A stretch of DNA of 64,000 nucleotides from Viola odorata (taxonomy: Eukaryota > Streptophyta > Magnoliopsida > Malpighiales > Violaceae), in contig OY829544.1 in NCBI GenBank assembly GCA_963691705.1, positions 1,371,501-1,435,500 on the forward strand, given 5' to 3'. Below are positions 23,468 through 39,755 of this stretch, piece by piece. The notes beneath the pieces are model-generated. The model did not search any database, had not been told where the DNA came from, and saw only the letters and a list, made by a program, of their open reading frames with translations. The position numbers were made by a program, and so were the translations under genes. Position 1 is the first letter of the stretch. The number at the start of each line of letters is the position of its first letter.

Positions 23468-24720
23468 GTTCACCGCATGAGATCTGAATGCAAGATTTTA
23501 GTCGTGGTTTTGGTATATTCTAGACTTTTGACTTGAATAGCAGGTTGCTGGTTTGGGGTTTATTGTGAGTTTTTTTCAGGATTTATTTTGGAAGCTAGAC
23601 ATTTCATGCTTTAGGTTTGGTTATGGGATTGATAATGACGTGCACTTTCCTTGCTCCGTTTAGTTTCAACCTTCATTTATATTTTCTGGTCTTTTGAATT
23701 TCTTTAAGCAAGTCTTGCTAATTGGCTCTCCTCATCGATGAGGGGATAAACGACCCTAAGCTGCTCCGCAAATTCTCAGTTAGGTCGTTTTTAGGTATAG
23801 TTGCTGGATTAGGGGCTTGCAAATTCTGTTTTAGTGAAATTTATCGACCAGGCATCTTATCTTAATGGATCTGAATGAAATTAAGCGGAAAGCATTCTAG
23901 TGTGCAGGTTTGGGTTGGTGGTCGAGAGGCGACCAATTTGCCATTTTTTCAAGTTTTGTTGAATGACCGATTTAGTTATTAAAAACTATTATCTGTAAAA
24001 AAAATCAATCTCTAGTTTTCTGAAATTTTATAACTTTTTTATTTGTTTTGTATTTTAAATAATATTTTTTTTTAAAATTAATACATCGTACCTACCTAGT
24101 GGTTATATATATTATTTTTTTCATTTTAATTAGATTGGCTTGCTTTTTTATTTTTTATTTTGATCCAAATATTATATTCATCGGTTTAATTAAATTCTAA
24201 CCGTAATAAAAATAACTTGGGGAGGTAAACTTTATTAAAATTGAATTTTGTATTATTTTACCATACGAAATTTGATATTTATTTCATTTGTAAACTAAAA
24301 TTTAGAGAATTTTGATTTTAATTCCATTTTGGAACTAAAAATTAAGGAGAAATTTAATTCCATTTTTCAATTAAAAAATTAGGAAAAAAATCACTAAAAT
24401 CCTACCTAAACTATTACCATAACAAATTTGATATTTATTTCATTTTTAAACTAAAACATAATGAAAACTCTTAATTAATTTATTTTATTACAAATCTGAT
24501 TTTATTTTCAGTTTTTGTTAAGATGAGAGGATGAGGGTAGTTTTGGAAGAAAATTTTATTACATGAGATCCACGTCATTCCCTTCTTTTATCATTACTCT
24601 TCCAAATCACAATGTTAGTATTGTCTCATATTCTGCGTATTAAAAAAACCATTTTATATTAATAAAAAATAAAAAAAATCAACGAGAAAAAATTATAAAA
24701 ATCACAAATCAGCACAACAC
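23468..24720. other. PABP 3' flank and AT-rich spacer
   Basis: Holds the 3' UTR of the first PABP copy (to roughly 23900), then about 700 bp of highly AT-rich sequence. No gene or clear mobile-element end was seen. Confidence 0.4.
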
Positions 24721-28424
<3,704 letters not shown>

Positions 28425-29084
28425 GTTCAGCGCATGAGCTTTGATAGCAATATCTGAGATGTGGTTGTGATTACATTTTAGACTTTCAGAGTTGATTGAG
28501 GCACCAATTTTGAGATTTTTGTGAGGTTTTTTCAGGATATATATTCTGGAGCTTGATATCTCTTATTTTAGGTTTGGTATGCGGGTGACAATGACGTGCA
28601 CTTTCGGTTATTCTGTTTGGTCGGAATATTTTTAGGTCTTGAAAAAATCAGCTACTGTTTTTGGATTAGCTTGTGGCTTTTTATCTGAAACATTGGATAC
28701 AGTTGCTGGAGATCGTGACTAAATGCTCGTTCTGTTTATTAGATATGGTTTCTGTTTTTATTCCTGTTTGCTTACTATATTTGCTAGATGAGACATAAAA
28801 TACTTCTACATGTCATGGTTTAACAATAACAATGATTTCCAAACAATAGTAATGAAAAATGATAAAGCATATTCAAATCCTCTAAAACCCTTGAAATCTA
28901 TAGGATTATTGAGTCCGCTAAACACAACAATTTTATTAACCTTTTAATTTAATTAAATTAAATACATTATTTGACACTAATCTACCATGTATAATATGCA
29001 CAGAAACGATGGAATAGCTAAAACATTATGAGCACAATTTTAGGAATCTCCAGTGTCAATCATACATGCTAACTTTCAAAGTAG
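28425..29084. other. Convergent 3' flanks of PABP copy 2 and SUD1-like gene
   Basis: No gene. The left part resembles the 3' UTR of PABP copy 1 (for example GTTTTTTTCAGGAT and ATGACGTGCACTTTC). The right part probably contains the 3' UTR of the minus-strand ligase gene. Confidence 0.5.
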
Positions 29085-32000
29085 TCAAGCATCCAGTAGA
29101 TTCCCTCGCCGGAACCTCAAGCCCATGTCAGCTTCTTGCTCATGGGGAATTACTCTAGCATCTATTAAATTAAGATCTCTCAGCTCAGACAGTCCGACAT
29201 AATTCTGCGTCATATCTATAACTTCCCCATAGTTATGCAGCCTACGACCAATGAGATAGCGGTCGTCACGTATGGAATTGTGAAGGTTAGTAAACCATGT
29301 ATGGAACCTCCTGACGCAAAAGAACAACAGACTGAAGCAAAGGCATCCCACCCAGGCAAATCTGTACACTGCAGAGTTCACTGTCAATGGGTACCCAAGT
29401 ACGGGGAACACCCCTCTTGCCAGGAAATATGGGACACAGAGGGCTGTTAGCAGCTTCATTATTATTGGGAAAACAATCTCCCGCAGTACCCAAAGGCATT
29501 GGAGCCTTGAGAAACCATCATCCCTCACCCTTTCAAATTTCCCTCGCCAGCTTTCATCCATTAGTGGCAGCATGTTATCCAGCATAACCTGTTAAAACAA
29601 ACAAAAATTAAAATGCTCAGTCTTCATACATCTGTATACTGCCTAATTCTTAAACTGAAACTTCCAATCTACAGTGATATTAAGTTGAAACAAATGCAAA
29701 TCAAAACAGTTGCAATTTCTGAATGCCACTGCTGTCAGAATCGTATATTCACTATGGAGATACTCCCGCAACAAGATGTTAACAACAGATGTTCTAGTAA
29801 GTCACCTTCAATATATTGAGATCTTATGGGTCACTAATGCATATATAATTGTGCTCTGGAAAGAATAAACACTACTTCAATTGTGTACCTTTGATCAACA
29901 ATCAACCCTAGAATTTTTCCAACAATGCTAACACTCCTTCGTCTTACTTTATTTTTGTGACAATGCATTGCTTTCTTTAGGAGTATAAACAGCAGCTCAC
30001 TTCCAACAGTCATAATTCTACTTTTCAGGTACCCAACATTATTAATATGCAGATCACCTTGTTTCAACTAACATTGCAGATTGTAAGAAAAATATAGATG
30101 AATGGCTTCCCAAAAAAAATGTTCAACGACGCACAAGAGCATGATAATCAAAGGGGAACTAGAACTTTGATTTCTTACCAGTCTAGTCCAGATCTTAAGG
30201 AAGATAAGCCCCAATGCCCAGTCCTGATATAAGAGGAAGACTGGGCTTTCGTCCACAGGCACCCGCATTGGAACAATTACCAAAAGCTCAAAGAGAAGGC
30301 CAATCAAGACCGGAATTACAAAAATCTGGGGAAAAAAGGGTTGTATTTAAGAGATTATATATTACCAAAAAACAAATAAAACCATAGTGGCTAAATACCC
30401 ATATTGACAGCAACGCGGAGCTTTTGACAACAATGCCACACCACTTCCAGATTTGGCTGAACAAAACTGCTGCTCTCTTTGTCCTAATATGCTCGATAGA
30501 ATATCTGGCTCCAGCTACTGCAGTCCAGATGGCATAACTACCTATTATGAAAGCATACAGATCTGTGGCAGGAAGAAAAACACAAAATGATCAGCCTTCT
30601 AATCTCATGTATGAAATACAAAGACACCTGGAAAAGTTCAATCAACCATACCATTGCACTTGATGCCATGAGTTATTGGCAACAGAGGGATGGCATTGAA
30701 AAGGGCACGCCCAAGTGCTATTGGTACAACTAATAAGGCAGAGTTGAAGATAAGTAGAGTCATCCAAGCCACCACCAGCAAGAGGACTATACGGAGAACA
30801 AAGTTGTACCTACTAGAAGATGCAATGGAACAGAGTTAGATCATTATTCTAGTAGCATCAAGAGCAAGTAAAAAGGAGCAAGAATAGATTAAAAGTTGGT
30901 ATAATAACATGATGCATTATCCACCATCCATGGCAAATTTTTGCATGCAATTTCAGTTGAAATAATTGGTAAAGAAAGTGGAAAGGAATGATTAAGAACA
31001 GTATAAACATCTTATCAGTATTCAGACTCATACTCTGAATCAGATTGGTCTTCATTATCATACTCCTCTGACGTAGTCAAGTTTCCTGCCGCAAGAATGC
31101 CCTGGTTTGGATCAACACCGGCAGCATGCGCCACCAAGGCATGATCTTGTCGTCCTGGCTCCACATTTCCATTATCCTGGCCACCATTCTCCTCTGGTCT
31201 GGGCAGTAAGAAATCTGTTAAACCAAGTGCCCATCCAACTGCCATGAACCAATAGAGGAGTAGGGACTTGATTGTTGTCCGCAACTTAAAATGCTCAATA
31301 GCAAAAGGAATGCAGATTTGAAAGAGAAGCATGTCAGCTGGAATCTCAGTAAATGGATCAGAGACCCTACAGTAAAGATGAATCATATGTTAGATAATGG
31401 AGGTGATGAATCATTGTGAAAACTGCAAAAGTAACAATGGTTTATCAAAAAAAATCCATCTTACGATATGTCTAATGGGAAAATAGATGGTGCCATCCTC
31501 ATAGCAAGTTTGACTGGTAAAAATACCAGCATTACGATTAAACTTCCATAAACTGCAACAGACAACAGAACCCTGCGAGCATGCTTGTGCACAGGATCAT
31601 CGATTAAATCACGGAATGGGTTGTAGTTCGGATCAGCTGGATCTCGGAGAAAATACAAAACCCCATTGCGCAAAACCTGGAAATGATGAAGGTATAGAAA
31701 TTTAGAAGAATCACCAGATTTCTGTTTAAAAGTTTGCATTAAGATAAAATGGCCAAGAGCATTACCCCACGAAGAAGGCTGACAAAGATGCTTATCTGTA
31801 GCATGTACACAATCCCTACAACCCAATGAATAACCGAGCTTGCCAATGGAGAAACTGAGAAGAATATAACTCTTTGCCCCATAGATTTCCCAAACATCTT
31901 AATAGTGCAAACATCTAGCCACCATCCACACATCAATGGAAATACCCCTAGCTCAATAACCAGAAGGAAGGCAACCTTAATCATGGTCATCAAATGCCTC

Positions 32001-34106
32001 ATTGCAGCCAAGAACTGCCTGAAGAGGGACGGAATTGTCTCTGCTATTGATGCAATACCATAAAACCTCCCCATAGTCAAAGGCTCACCCTTAGTGTACC
32101 GAATCAAACCAACAATGCCTAGGTAGAAGAACACTAAAGAGAATATAAACATATACCCAATGGCAAGGGTTGTAACATCAGAAAGTCGTGATGTTCCAAT
32201 ACTTGCCCCTTTTAAGAAATCAGCCGCAAGTGGAGTGCTTATATTGTTTGAGATTTCATTTACTACACTAGTATTAACTTTCAGCATATCTGCAACATCC
32301 TCAAAATGTCCACTGCCATCAGATGTCAAATTTGTAACTGCAGTTAATGCACTCTTCAATGTGATGTTTGCTAAGGAGAGGGCAGTATCAGTAAGTGGCA
32401 TAACACTTGACAGTACGGGACCATTAGCTGAAGAGAAAATCCAGGATAGATAGTGGAGGATGATCCGGCCTAAAGAAAAGGGAACAAAGATCACAACACC
32501 AAGGAATATCATATTGCTTGCCAGCACCTGAAGAGAGGTAAAAGAAAAGTAACTTCAATACTTGATAGGTGAATAGGAGGCTCTGTCAATTTCAATAAGG
32601 CCATAATACATAGAATACATAGACCCAATTCCACACCCAAAAAAAAAATCAGAAGATCAGTTAAAAAATGTTCATCATCAAAATATATAAGGGACAAATC
32701 TCCATTCAAAATTGCAGAATAAAATTCCTAGTATTGTAGAATGCATCATAAAATGCAAATGACCAAGACAGGATTGATATGACTGTTGGCAAGTCATGTA
32801 ACAAAATAAAATATTGATTCTGACAAAAAGAACAAAGAGATAACAGAATACACCAATACACTTACCGTAAATGCATTTTCAACTAAATGGAGAACAGGAC
32901 CCTGCATGCCCACGAGCTCATCAAAGGGTACATCCTCAGCACCATCAGCATCATCTAAACCATCAAATATCTGTTCAACATGAGCCTCAAGCCGAGCTGC
33001 CTGCATCTCCCAACGTGCAGCTACATTTTCTGCATTCCTTCTGAATAATTGACCAGCCCCAGCAATTCCTTGTGCTCCACCACCATCCTCAGCATTACCC
33101 TCACCAGCAACATTTCTATTACCTTCTCCTGCCCGTCCTCCTGCAGCACGTGCACCATTTCTATCAGCTACATCTTCTCTCTCAGCATCTTGTCCTCCAA
33201 GCTCTCTTAAATGCCTAAAGTAATCCCTCAAAGAAGTGGCGCCGAGAAAAATGAACACGATGCTAGCTGAAAGTAGGAACCCGTGCAGACAATCTGTAAG
33301 GATAATGGTTGTGGATATATGACTTAAAAACAATCTCTGGGCTTCACCAAAACTTCTTACAAAAGCCAGCCGCCATATCCAAAACGTTATGAATGGTATA
33401 ATTAGAAGCCAAACAGCAAGTACAAAACTAAGACGCAAAAAGAATTGCAGAACATGGCAAGTCTTTGTGCCCATCCCATTCAGAAACTCCTGAAATGGCA
33501 GCCTCGTTGGTGCATTCTCCGCATAAACAGGAGAGAAACAAAACGGATGCTTGCAAACCTGGGCAAGACATACAAAAAAAGCAGCTCAGTTTAGCATTAA
33601 GTAGCTCTAATCATGCATTCCATATTTCATATAGTGTCTGTCATATGTTATCTGTGAATTATTTCCCCAGAAAAAAATACATGAGCATAACAGCTAGATA
33701 TTAGCATCTCGAAACCCTAATTAAACCTAACACATAGAAGAACCAAAGAAAAAAATGCTAATAACGAAATGCATGCGCATATACACGCAAAGGTACATAA
33801 CAATACCTCGCATTGGCGAGCGTTGCTGTGATTAAGCCACTGGAGGAGGCAATCCTGGTGAACATACTTAATACTTCCGCTGCAAGCGCACGGGTACTGT
33901 AATGGATTCTCCGCATCTCCCGCAATCCGGCAGATCCTGCACGCATCCCCCTCATCTTCCTCCTCGTAGAACCTCGCCGCCACCGAAGAAGAATTAGCTC
34001 CGTTGCTCTCTTCTTCCTTCTCGATCAAATCGCCAATCGGTGGCGTGGAACTCGACGAGGAAGATGAGTCGGTAGCGTCAGCGTTGGCAGGTGGTGCGAT
34101 CTCCAT
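29085..34106 (-). CDS. SUD1: ER-membrane RING-CH E3 ubiquitin ligase, SUD1/CER9 (Doa10/TEB4) type
   Basis: Nine exons: 33807-34106, 32866-33558, 31766-32527, 31465-31676, 31034-31366, 30652-30812, 30399-30562, 30179-30325 and 29085-29588. They total 3276 bp and give 1091 residues, close to the roughly 1.1 kb-codon plant family. The RING-CH (C4HC3) ligands are Cys56, Cys59, Cys73, Cys75, His83, Cys86, Cys99 and Cys102, the last two split by intron 1. Many hydrophobic segments follow, and an Ala/Gly/Glu-rich acidic stretch sits in exon 2. Arabidopsis SUD1/CER9 acts in ER-associated degradation and affects HMG-CoA reductase activity and cuticular lipids. The exon 5 donor used is GA|GTATGA (31033); reading past it meets a stop, and the spliced reading DSDRYNFVLRI agrees with the family. 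Confidence 0.93.
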
Positions 34107-35978
34107 GAGGGAAGTGCGGATGGCGAGGGGAGGCGAGTCGAGTCAGGGAGGGGGTGACTCGGTGAGTTTCACAAGCGAGTTTTGGATTGGAGAATGAAAA
34201 GGTTTAAGCGTTGTGTTGGGTTGGGTTGAGTTTTGGAAGGAGGAGCGAGTTGAGTTTCTATTCCCGGTTTTGTCCTCCGTGCGTGGTGTTGTATTTACGG
34301 CTGTGGCATTCTTATTATTATTAGCATTACGCGTATAAATATGTGTGAGGCGGTACGTCCATTGATATTGTGATGACGTGGAATTGTACGATTGTCGGGA
34401 CGATATAAAACGGCACCGCAGTCGGATCTATCTCACCATCCGCCAAAATAATAGTAATATATTTCCTCGTCCAAATCCGAATAGGTTTGCTTGCGAGGTC
34501 GAATATAATTTTCTTTCATGAATTTGGATTTCAACCGACCATGTGATATTGGTTTATAATCAAGTGATCACTCCTCTATTATACGAAGTAAAAGCATGTG
34601 CGTGTGGTTTCTTGCATTGAACCTTGAAATTACATCCTTATTAATCTCTTAAATCATTGATTTGCTTACATTCTCTTTAAAGACAAGACAAGACAAGACA
34701 AGCCATTTGAAATCTTTAATTGTTATGGATACACTTAGGTCAAAAGCATGGAGCGTTCAACTTTTACTAAAGAGAATTTATCTTGAAAAAGGATAGTATA
34801 ATTCTCAAAGCAAGCACATTTTAAAAAATGATTTTGTTTTATGTTCGCAGAACCTCTGATACGGTAGCTTATGTTGTTAGTCGCTGGAATTTTGGTTCAA
34901 CATTTTCCAAGTGCAAGTTGCTAATGAGTTACAATAAATCCTTAATTTTACAAATTTTAGATGCTAAAATCAAGTATTTGTTTATAATTAATGCTTTGCT
35001 TCTGAGTGGTACCATCATTATAATGCAAAGAAGATAATCTTACTTTAATCATCAAAAGCGAGATTAGGTCAGGACCAAAGACCAATAAGAAAGAAAAAGA
35101 GAATATTTTCTCATCTCCAGGACCATTTTTTATAATTTATTTATAATAAAATTTCTCTACTATTTTTACTACTTTTTTCTCTCTTTTACTTTTGTTCTTT
35201 TTTCCTAATTGGATGGGACTATCATCATGATTCATACTTGGTACTTGTCGGTGGAACAGTAACATAGACAAGAACACATGACAGATCTCCCCACTTGCCT
35301 AGGATACTGTGAGGTTGTAACATGAAACTAAGTGGAACATAAATTCTTGTTTCGCTTCATTTCAGTGTCTCCACCTTCTCCTCCTAACCTAACCCCTATC
35401 AATCTTTTTCAGCATTTAAGTTTTGATGATAAGCTGCTCCAATTACATCTATCAAGAAATGGAAGATTAATTCCATGTAGCAACTAGGTTATATCAGGTA
35501 AGAACATGTGTTACTTAACTCAGTTCCCAAGTGATTCAAATGTGTGTTTTCCCACTTGTTTGCTGAATTTATTGCAGTAAAACCTTAATTCCAGCTACAG
35601 TTATTGAATTTCTTTGGCGGTTTCCATAGCAGAACGACTTTAAATAGTTGGTCGCCGTTATGCGTGTAGTTTAATGGTTTTCTGCTGATGGACTCATGTT
35701 TGAGTTCCAACTCCGCCTGTAGAAAAAAAAAGCAGTTGTTGTTTCAAATCTGATGAATATGAATATAAGAGATGAACTAAGCACTTACTTTCTGAAATGA
35801 TTGATCATTTTAATAAATATGTATTTGAAGTCAATGATTTTGGCTCGTTTTGGTATGAACTGAGCAGTAACTATATGAAGACGAAATTTCCATCCTATCA
35901 AAACTCTGTATCTGCTTCAGTTTTCTTAAAAGATGACATCTTTTTAACTTATCCAGATTTGTGGTAGATGATGAAATT
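34107..35978. other. Divergent intergenic region, SUD1-like to FPP-like
   Basis: This serves as upstream DNA for both neighbours. A short AAGAC pentanucleotide run lies at about 34680-34702. The right half may contain untranslated exons of the FPP-like gene. No other coding sequence was recognised. Confidence 0.5.
35662..35724 (+). other. tRNA-like or SINE-like remnant
   Basis: Has an A-box-like GTAGTTTAATGG, a B-box-like GAGTTCCAACTCC and a following A run. It does not fold into a good cloverleaf on inspection. Probably a tRNA pseudogene or SINE head. Confidence 0.3.
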
Positions 35979-38900
35979 ATGGACCAAAGGGCATCATGGC
36001 TTTGGAGGAAAAAAACTTCAGAAAAGACAATTGTTGCAACAAACAAATTTGATATTCCTGAGAAGGGAAATGGAGAAGATGTAAGAGAAGCTTCTCTTGC
36101 TAGTGCAACTCATTCTGTTAATGCAACTGTTGATTATTGAGAATGTTTAAATTTGACACAAAGGCCTTCTGCTTTCTTTATCTTATTAGACACAAGATCT
36201 TACAATGCGGGATGAAGTAAGACCCGTAAATAGTCTGAATGAGAAGTTGGGTTCAGTGTTTCAGACACTAGATTGTGATTCTGAAGATGAACTCGTGACA
36301 AAGCACAAAAAGCTGGCACAAGAAGCCATTGCCGGTAATCTGCTAATATCCTATCTATTCTGGCATTTGTTAGAACACTCTCTACGATCTTTCTTTTGAC
36401 CTCAGTTTGGCTATGTTCTCTACTCCAAATGATAAATAATTTACTTACAGGTCGGGAGAAGGTGGAAGCAGAATTGGCTTGCCTTAAGAAAGAACTCGAA
36501 GAAGCACAAAGGCAGGAATCAGCAACGAATGACAGATTAACTCATTCAGGTGCGGCATTGAAGCAGTGCATCCAGCAGTTGAGCTCTTTTCCTGAACTAC
36601 AAGAGCAGAAGGTACATGATGCTGTCAAGAACGTGTCAATTGAATTTGAGAAGGTCCAGAAAAGATTAGAAGAAAAGCTGATCGAGACAAGCAAAAGGCT
36701 TACAAATGTAGCTATCGAGAACACGAATTTGAGCAACGCCCTCATTGTAAAGGAGAAGTTTGTTGAAGAACTACATAAACGGGCGGCCCAGACAGTAGCA
36801 GAATTCAATGCACTAATGTCTAGATTAGACTCCGCGGAGAAAGAGAATGCTTTCCTAAAGTATGAGTTCCACATGCTTGAGAAGGAGCTTCAGGTTCGCA
36901 ATGAGGAAATGGAATATAACCGTCGGTCTGCTGACATGTCGCGCAGGCAGCATTTGGAGAGTGTCAGGAAGATTTCCAAGTTAGAGGCAGAATGTCAGAG
37001 ACTCCGCCTGCTAGTGCGGAAAAAGCTGCCAGGAACAGCAGCTTTGGCAAAAATGAGGAGTGAGCTTGAGATGCAATGTAGGGACCCGTTAAAAAGAAAT
37101 CCAGATCCAACAAGAGATTTGATCCTTAGAGACACCACAATGGAGCAATCTTCTGAAATTCCTATCAAGAACATGAATTTTCTGATTGAGCAATTACGCG
37201 GCATGGAAGAAGAAAATAAAAGTCTCAAGGATTTAATGACCAAGAAGAATGATGAACTTCAATCTTCAAGGAGGATATTTTCAAGAACTGCTTCAAGGTT
37301 ATCGCAGGTTGAGGCTCGTCTTATAGAGATTTCAGAAGGTCACAAATCTATGGAGTTGGAAAAGTGTAGCCAAGTATCAAATGAACTCTTCCAATCTCCA
37401 ACAGCAGGTTTTGAAATTGGCAGTGATGATGGTGGAAGCTCCTCTGGATCATGGGCTAATGCGCTGATGTCAGAATTGGAACATTTCCGAGGGGTAAAGG
37501 CGAAGAGTCCATCAGAACGAAATTTTTTGGAGATGCAGCTGATGGATGATTTTGTAGAGATGGAGAAGCTAGCCATAGTTTCTGCACAGACACCACCGAC
37601 AAGTGGCAAGCACCCTCTTGCAGCTGGTAGGGAACTGTTTCCTGTAATGCAGGGTGATTCCCACTCCAGCAACAAGAAGCAGGATCCGCATTCCCATGTT
37701 GAGGCCGCAGAGCAATCTTTTGACTGGCTTCAGGTTGTCTTGAATGCTATGTTTAAAGCACAGAGAATCTCGAAACGAAACTTATACGAGCTTCTTGAAG
37801 ATATTAAGATCACTTTGGGCTATATAAATCATCCAAACCTCGAAAGTGATATATCGACTACCCCTCACGCGGAACCTGAAATTAGTGGTTACATCACTTG
37901 GAGGTCTCCAAAAGCATCAACCATAGACTCATTGGAAGAGCCTTCATGCATTGACAGCCCACTCAAAGAGGTTAGCAAAGGCGATAGTAGATTTAATCTG
38001 AGTAAGTCAATCTGCAAGCTCATTCAGCTGATTGAAGTAATCAACTTAGAACCAATTGTTACCGATGATACCACAGATGCGCGAAAGAGGGATCAGACCT
38101 CCTCAGCAACAGCAGCACCTGCAGATTACTTTATCCAGGTCTTCCAATGGAGGAGATCTGAACTAAGTGAAGTTCTGCAGAAGTTTGTTAAAATTTGTAA
38201 TGGTCTGTTGAATGGAAAAGTTGGTTTTGATAACTTCGCTGAGGAATTGGGGTCTACTCTGGATTGGATAGTGAGCAACTATGTAATTCCTAAAGATGAT
38301 TCAACTGCAAGGGATAGGATCAAGAAGCACTTTGGTTGGAACGAATCAGAGATCGAGAATGGTGTTGGATCTGATCTTGTGGATTGTGACCCTATACATA
38401 TGTCCAAAGAGCAATCATCACTTTCTCGCTCAGCTGCTTCTTCGCATGGGCAGAACATTCCATTCCTGGTGCATAATAGTCTGCAAGAAGAGAACAAGAG
38501 ATTAAAAGATGAGTTAAGTACGACAGAATCTGCAAAGAGAGATACAGAATCCAGGCTACTCTCTGCAGCTGACAAAATCGAGTCTTTGATGATGCAGTTT
38601 CGAGAATCACAGAAAGGCGTCGAACTATTGCAATCTGAAGTAGAAACTTTGAAACAATCCAAGGGAATGATTGAGGAACAGTTGGAAAATCAGAAATCTG
38701 TCAATGAAGATCTTGATACCCAGCTTTCAATGGCAAAAGCTAAACTGAATGATGCCTTACAGAAGTATTATTCTTTGGAAGTTGAATTGGATGACAAACA
38801 CAGTTGCTGTGAAGAATTGGAAGCAACTTGTCTTGAGCTACAACTTCAGCTGGAAAGGTAAGAATTGTTTTTTTATTCCTGTCTCTTCTGCAAGCTTAAG

Positions 38901-39610
38901 AGCGATAATTCTCAAGCCAGAAGGGTTTCTGATATATTTTCTTGAACTTCATAACAGCCTATCAAACAAGGAACCTATGAACTGTGGCATAGATGCAGAG
39001 GGAAAGCAATCCCAAAATGTAAGTGATTCATTTTTTGTTATAGAAAAAATCTTACATATTTGAACTTTGACTAGCATATTACAGCATTGTTGTCCATGAA
39101 TGCTGATGCTAAAATTTGCAGGATTGGGAGATGGCTGCTGCTTCTGTAAAGCTTGCGCAGTGCCAAGACACCATCCTTAACCTTGGAAAGCAACTGAAGG
39201 CACTAGCAACACCAAGGGAAGCAGCACTCTTTGACCAGGTTTTCAATACCACCAGTTCCACAACCAATGCCACCACCATTAGGAACTTGAACAGACGCTT
39301 CTCTTTGCGTGATCAAATGATCGCAGAAGATAGATCGAACGCGATCATTCTCAGATCTCCCATTGAAAAAGCAGAAAAAACATCTGAAAACCACTCAGAT
39401 GATGATAACACTTTGACTAGTCCTAACATTGTAGCATGCAATTCGGAACAATCTTTTGGTCCGAACCAGCATAAGACCAGCAGCAATCCCAGCGCAGGGC
39501 AGATGGCAATTGTGCCTGTTAGAAAACAAGGAGTAGGCTTTCTGAGGAGGCTACTAATGAGAAGGAATAAAGGAGGAAGCAAGAAGTCCAGAACACCGGG
39601 AAAGGTATGA
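35979..39610 (+). CDS. FPP: Filament-like plant protein (FPP), long coiled coil
   Basis: Five exons: 35979-36080, 36190-36334, 36451-38857, 38958-39018 and 39122-39610. They total 3204 bp and give 1067 residues. The N-terminus MDQRASWLWRKKTSEK matches the conserved W-L-W-[RK]-[RK]-K-[ST]-S-E-K opening of FPPs. The large third exon encodes long heptad-rich coiled coils separated by a charged middle region. The C-terminal part has KLAQCQDTILNLGKQLKALA and ends in a basic tail (LMRRNKGGSKKSRTPGK), both typical of the family. FPPs were named for weak similarity to animal filament proteins, and their molecular role is poorly defined. Untranslated exons upstream are possible. No lesion is seen, and the length suits the larger FPP4/FPP7-like members. 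Confidence 0.9.
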
Positions 39611-39755
39611 CATGGACTATGGAGGAGGAGAATTGGAAGAGAACTCTGCAGATGACTGAGTATTTCCGCGTTTCTGCTGGCGATTTCAGATTTTTTTCCC
39701 ACTTCTTGAGAGGACCTTATAATATCTTTTAAGTATAGCTGATAAGTATTTGTGC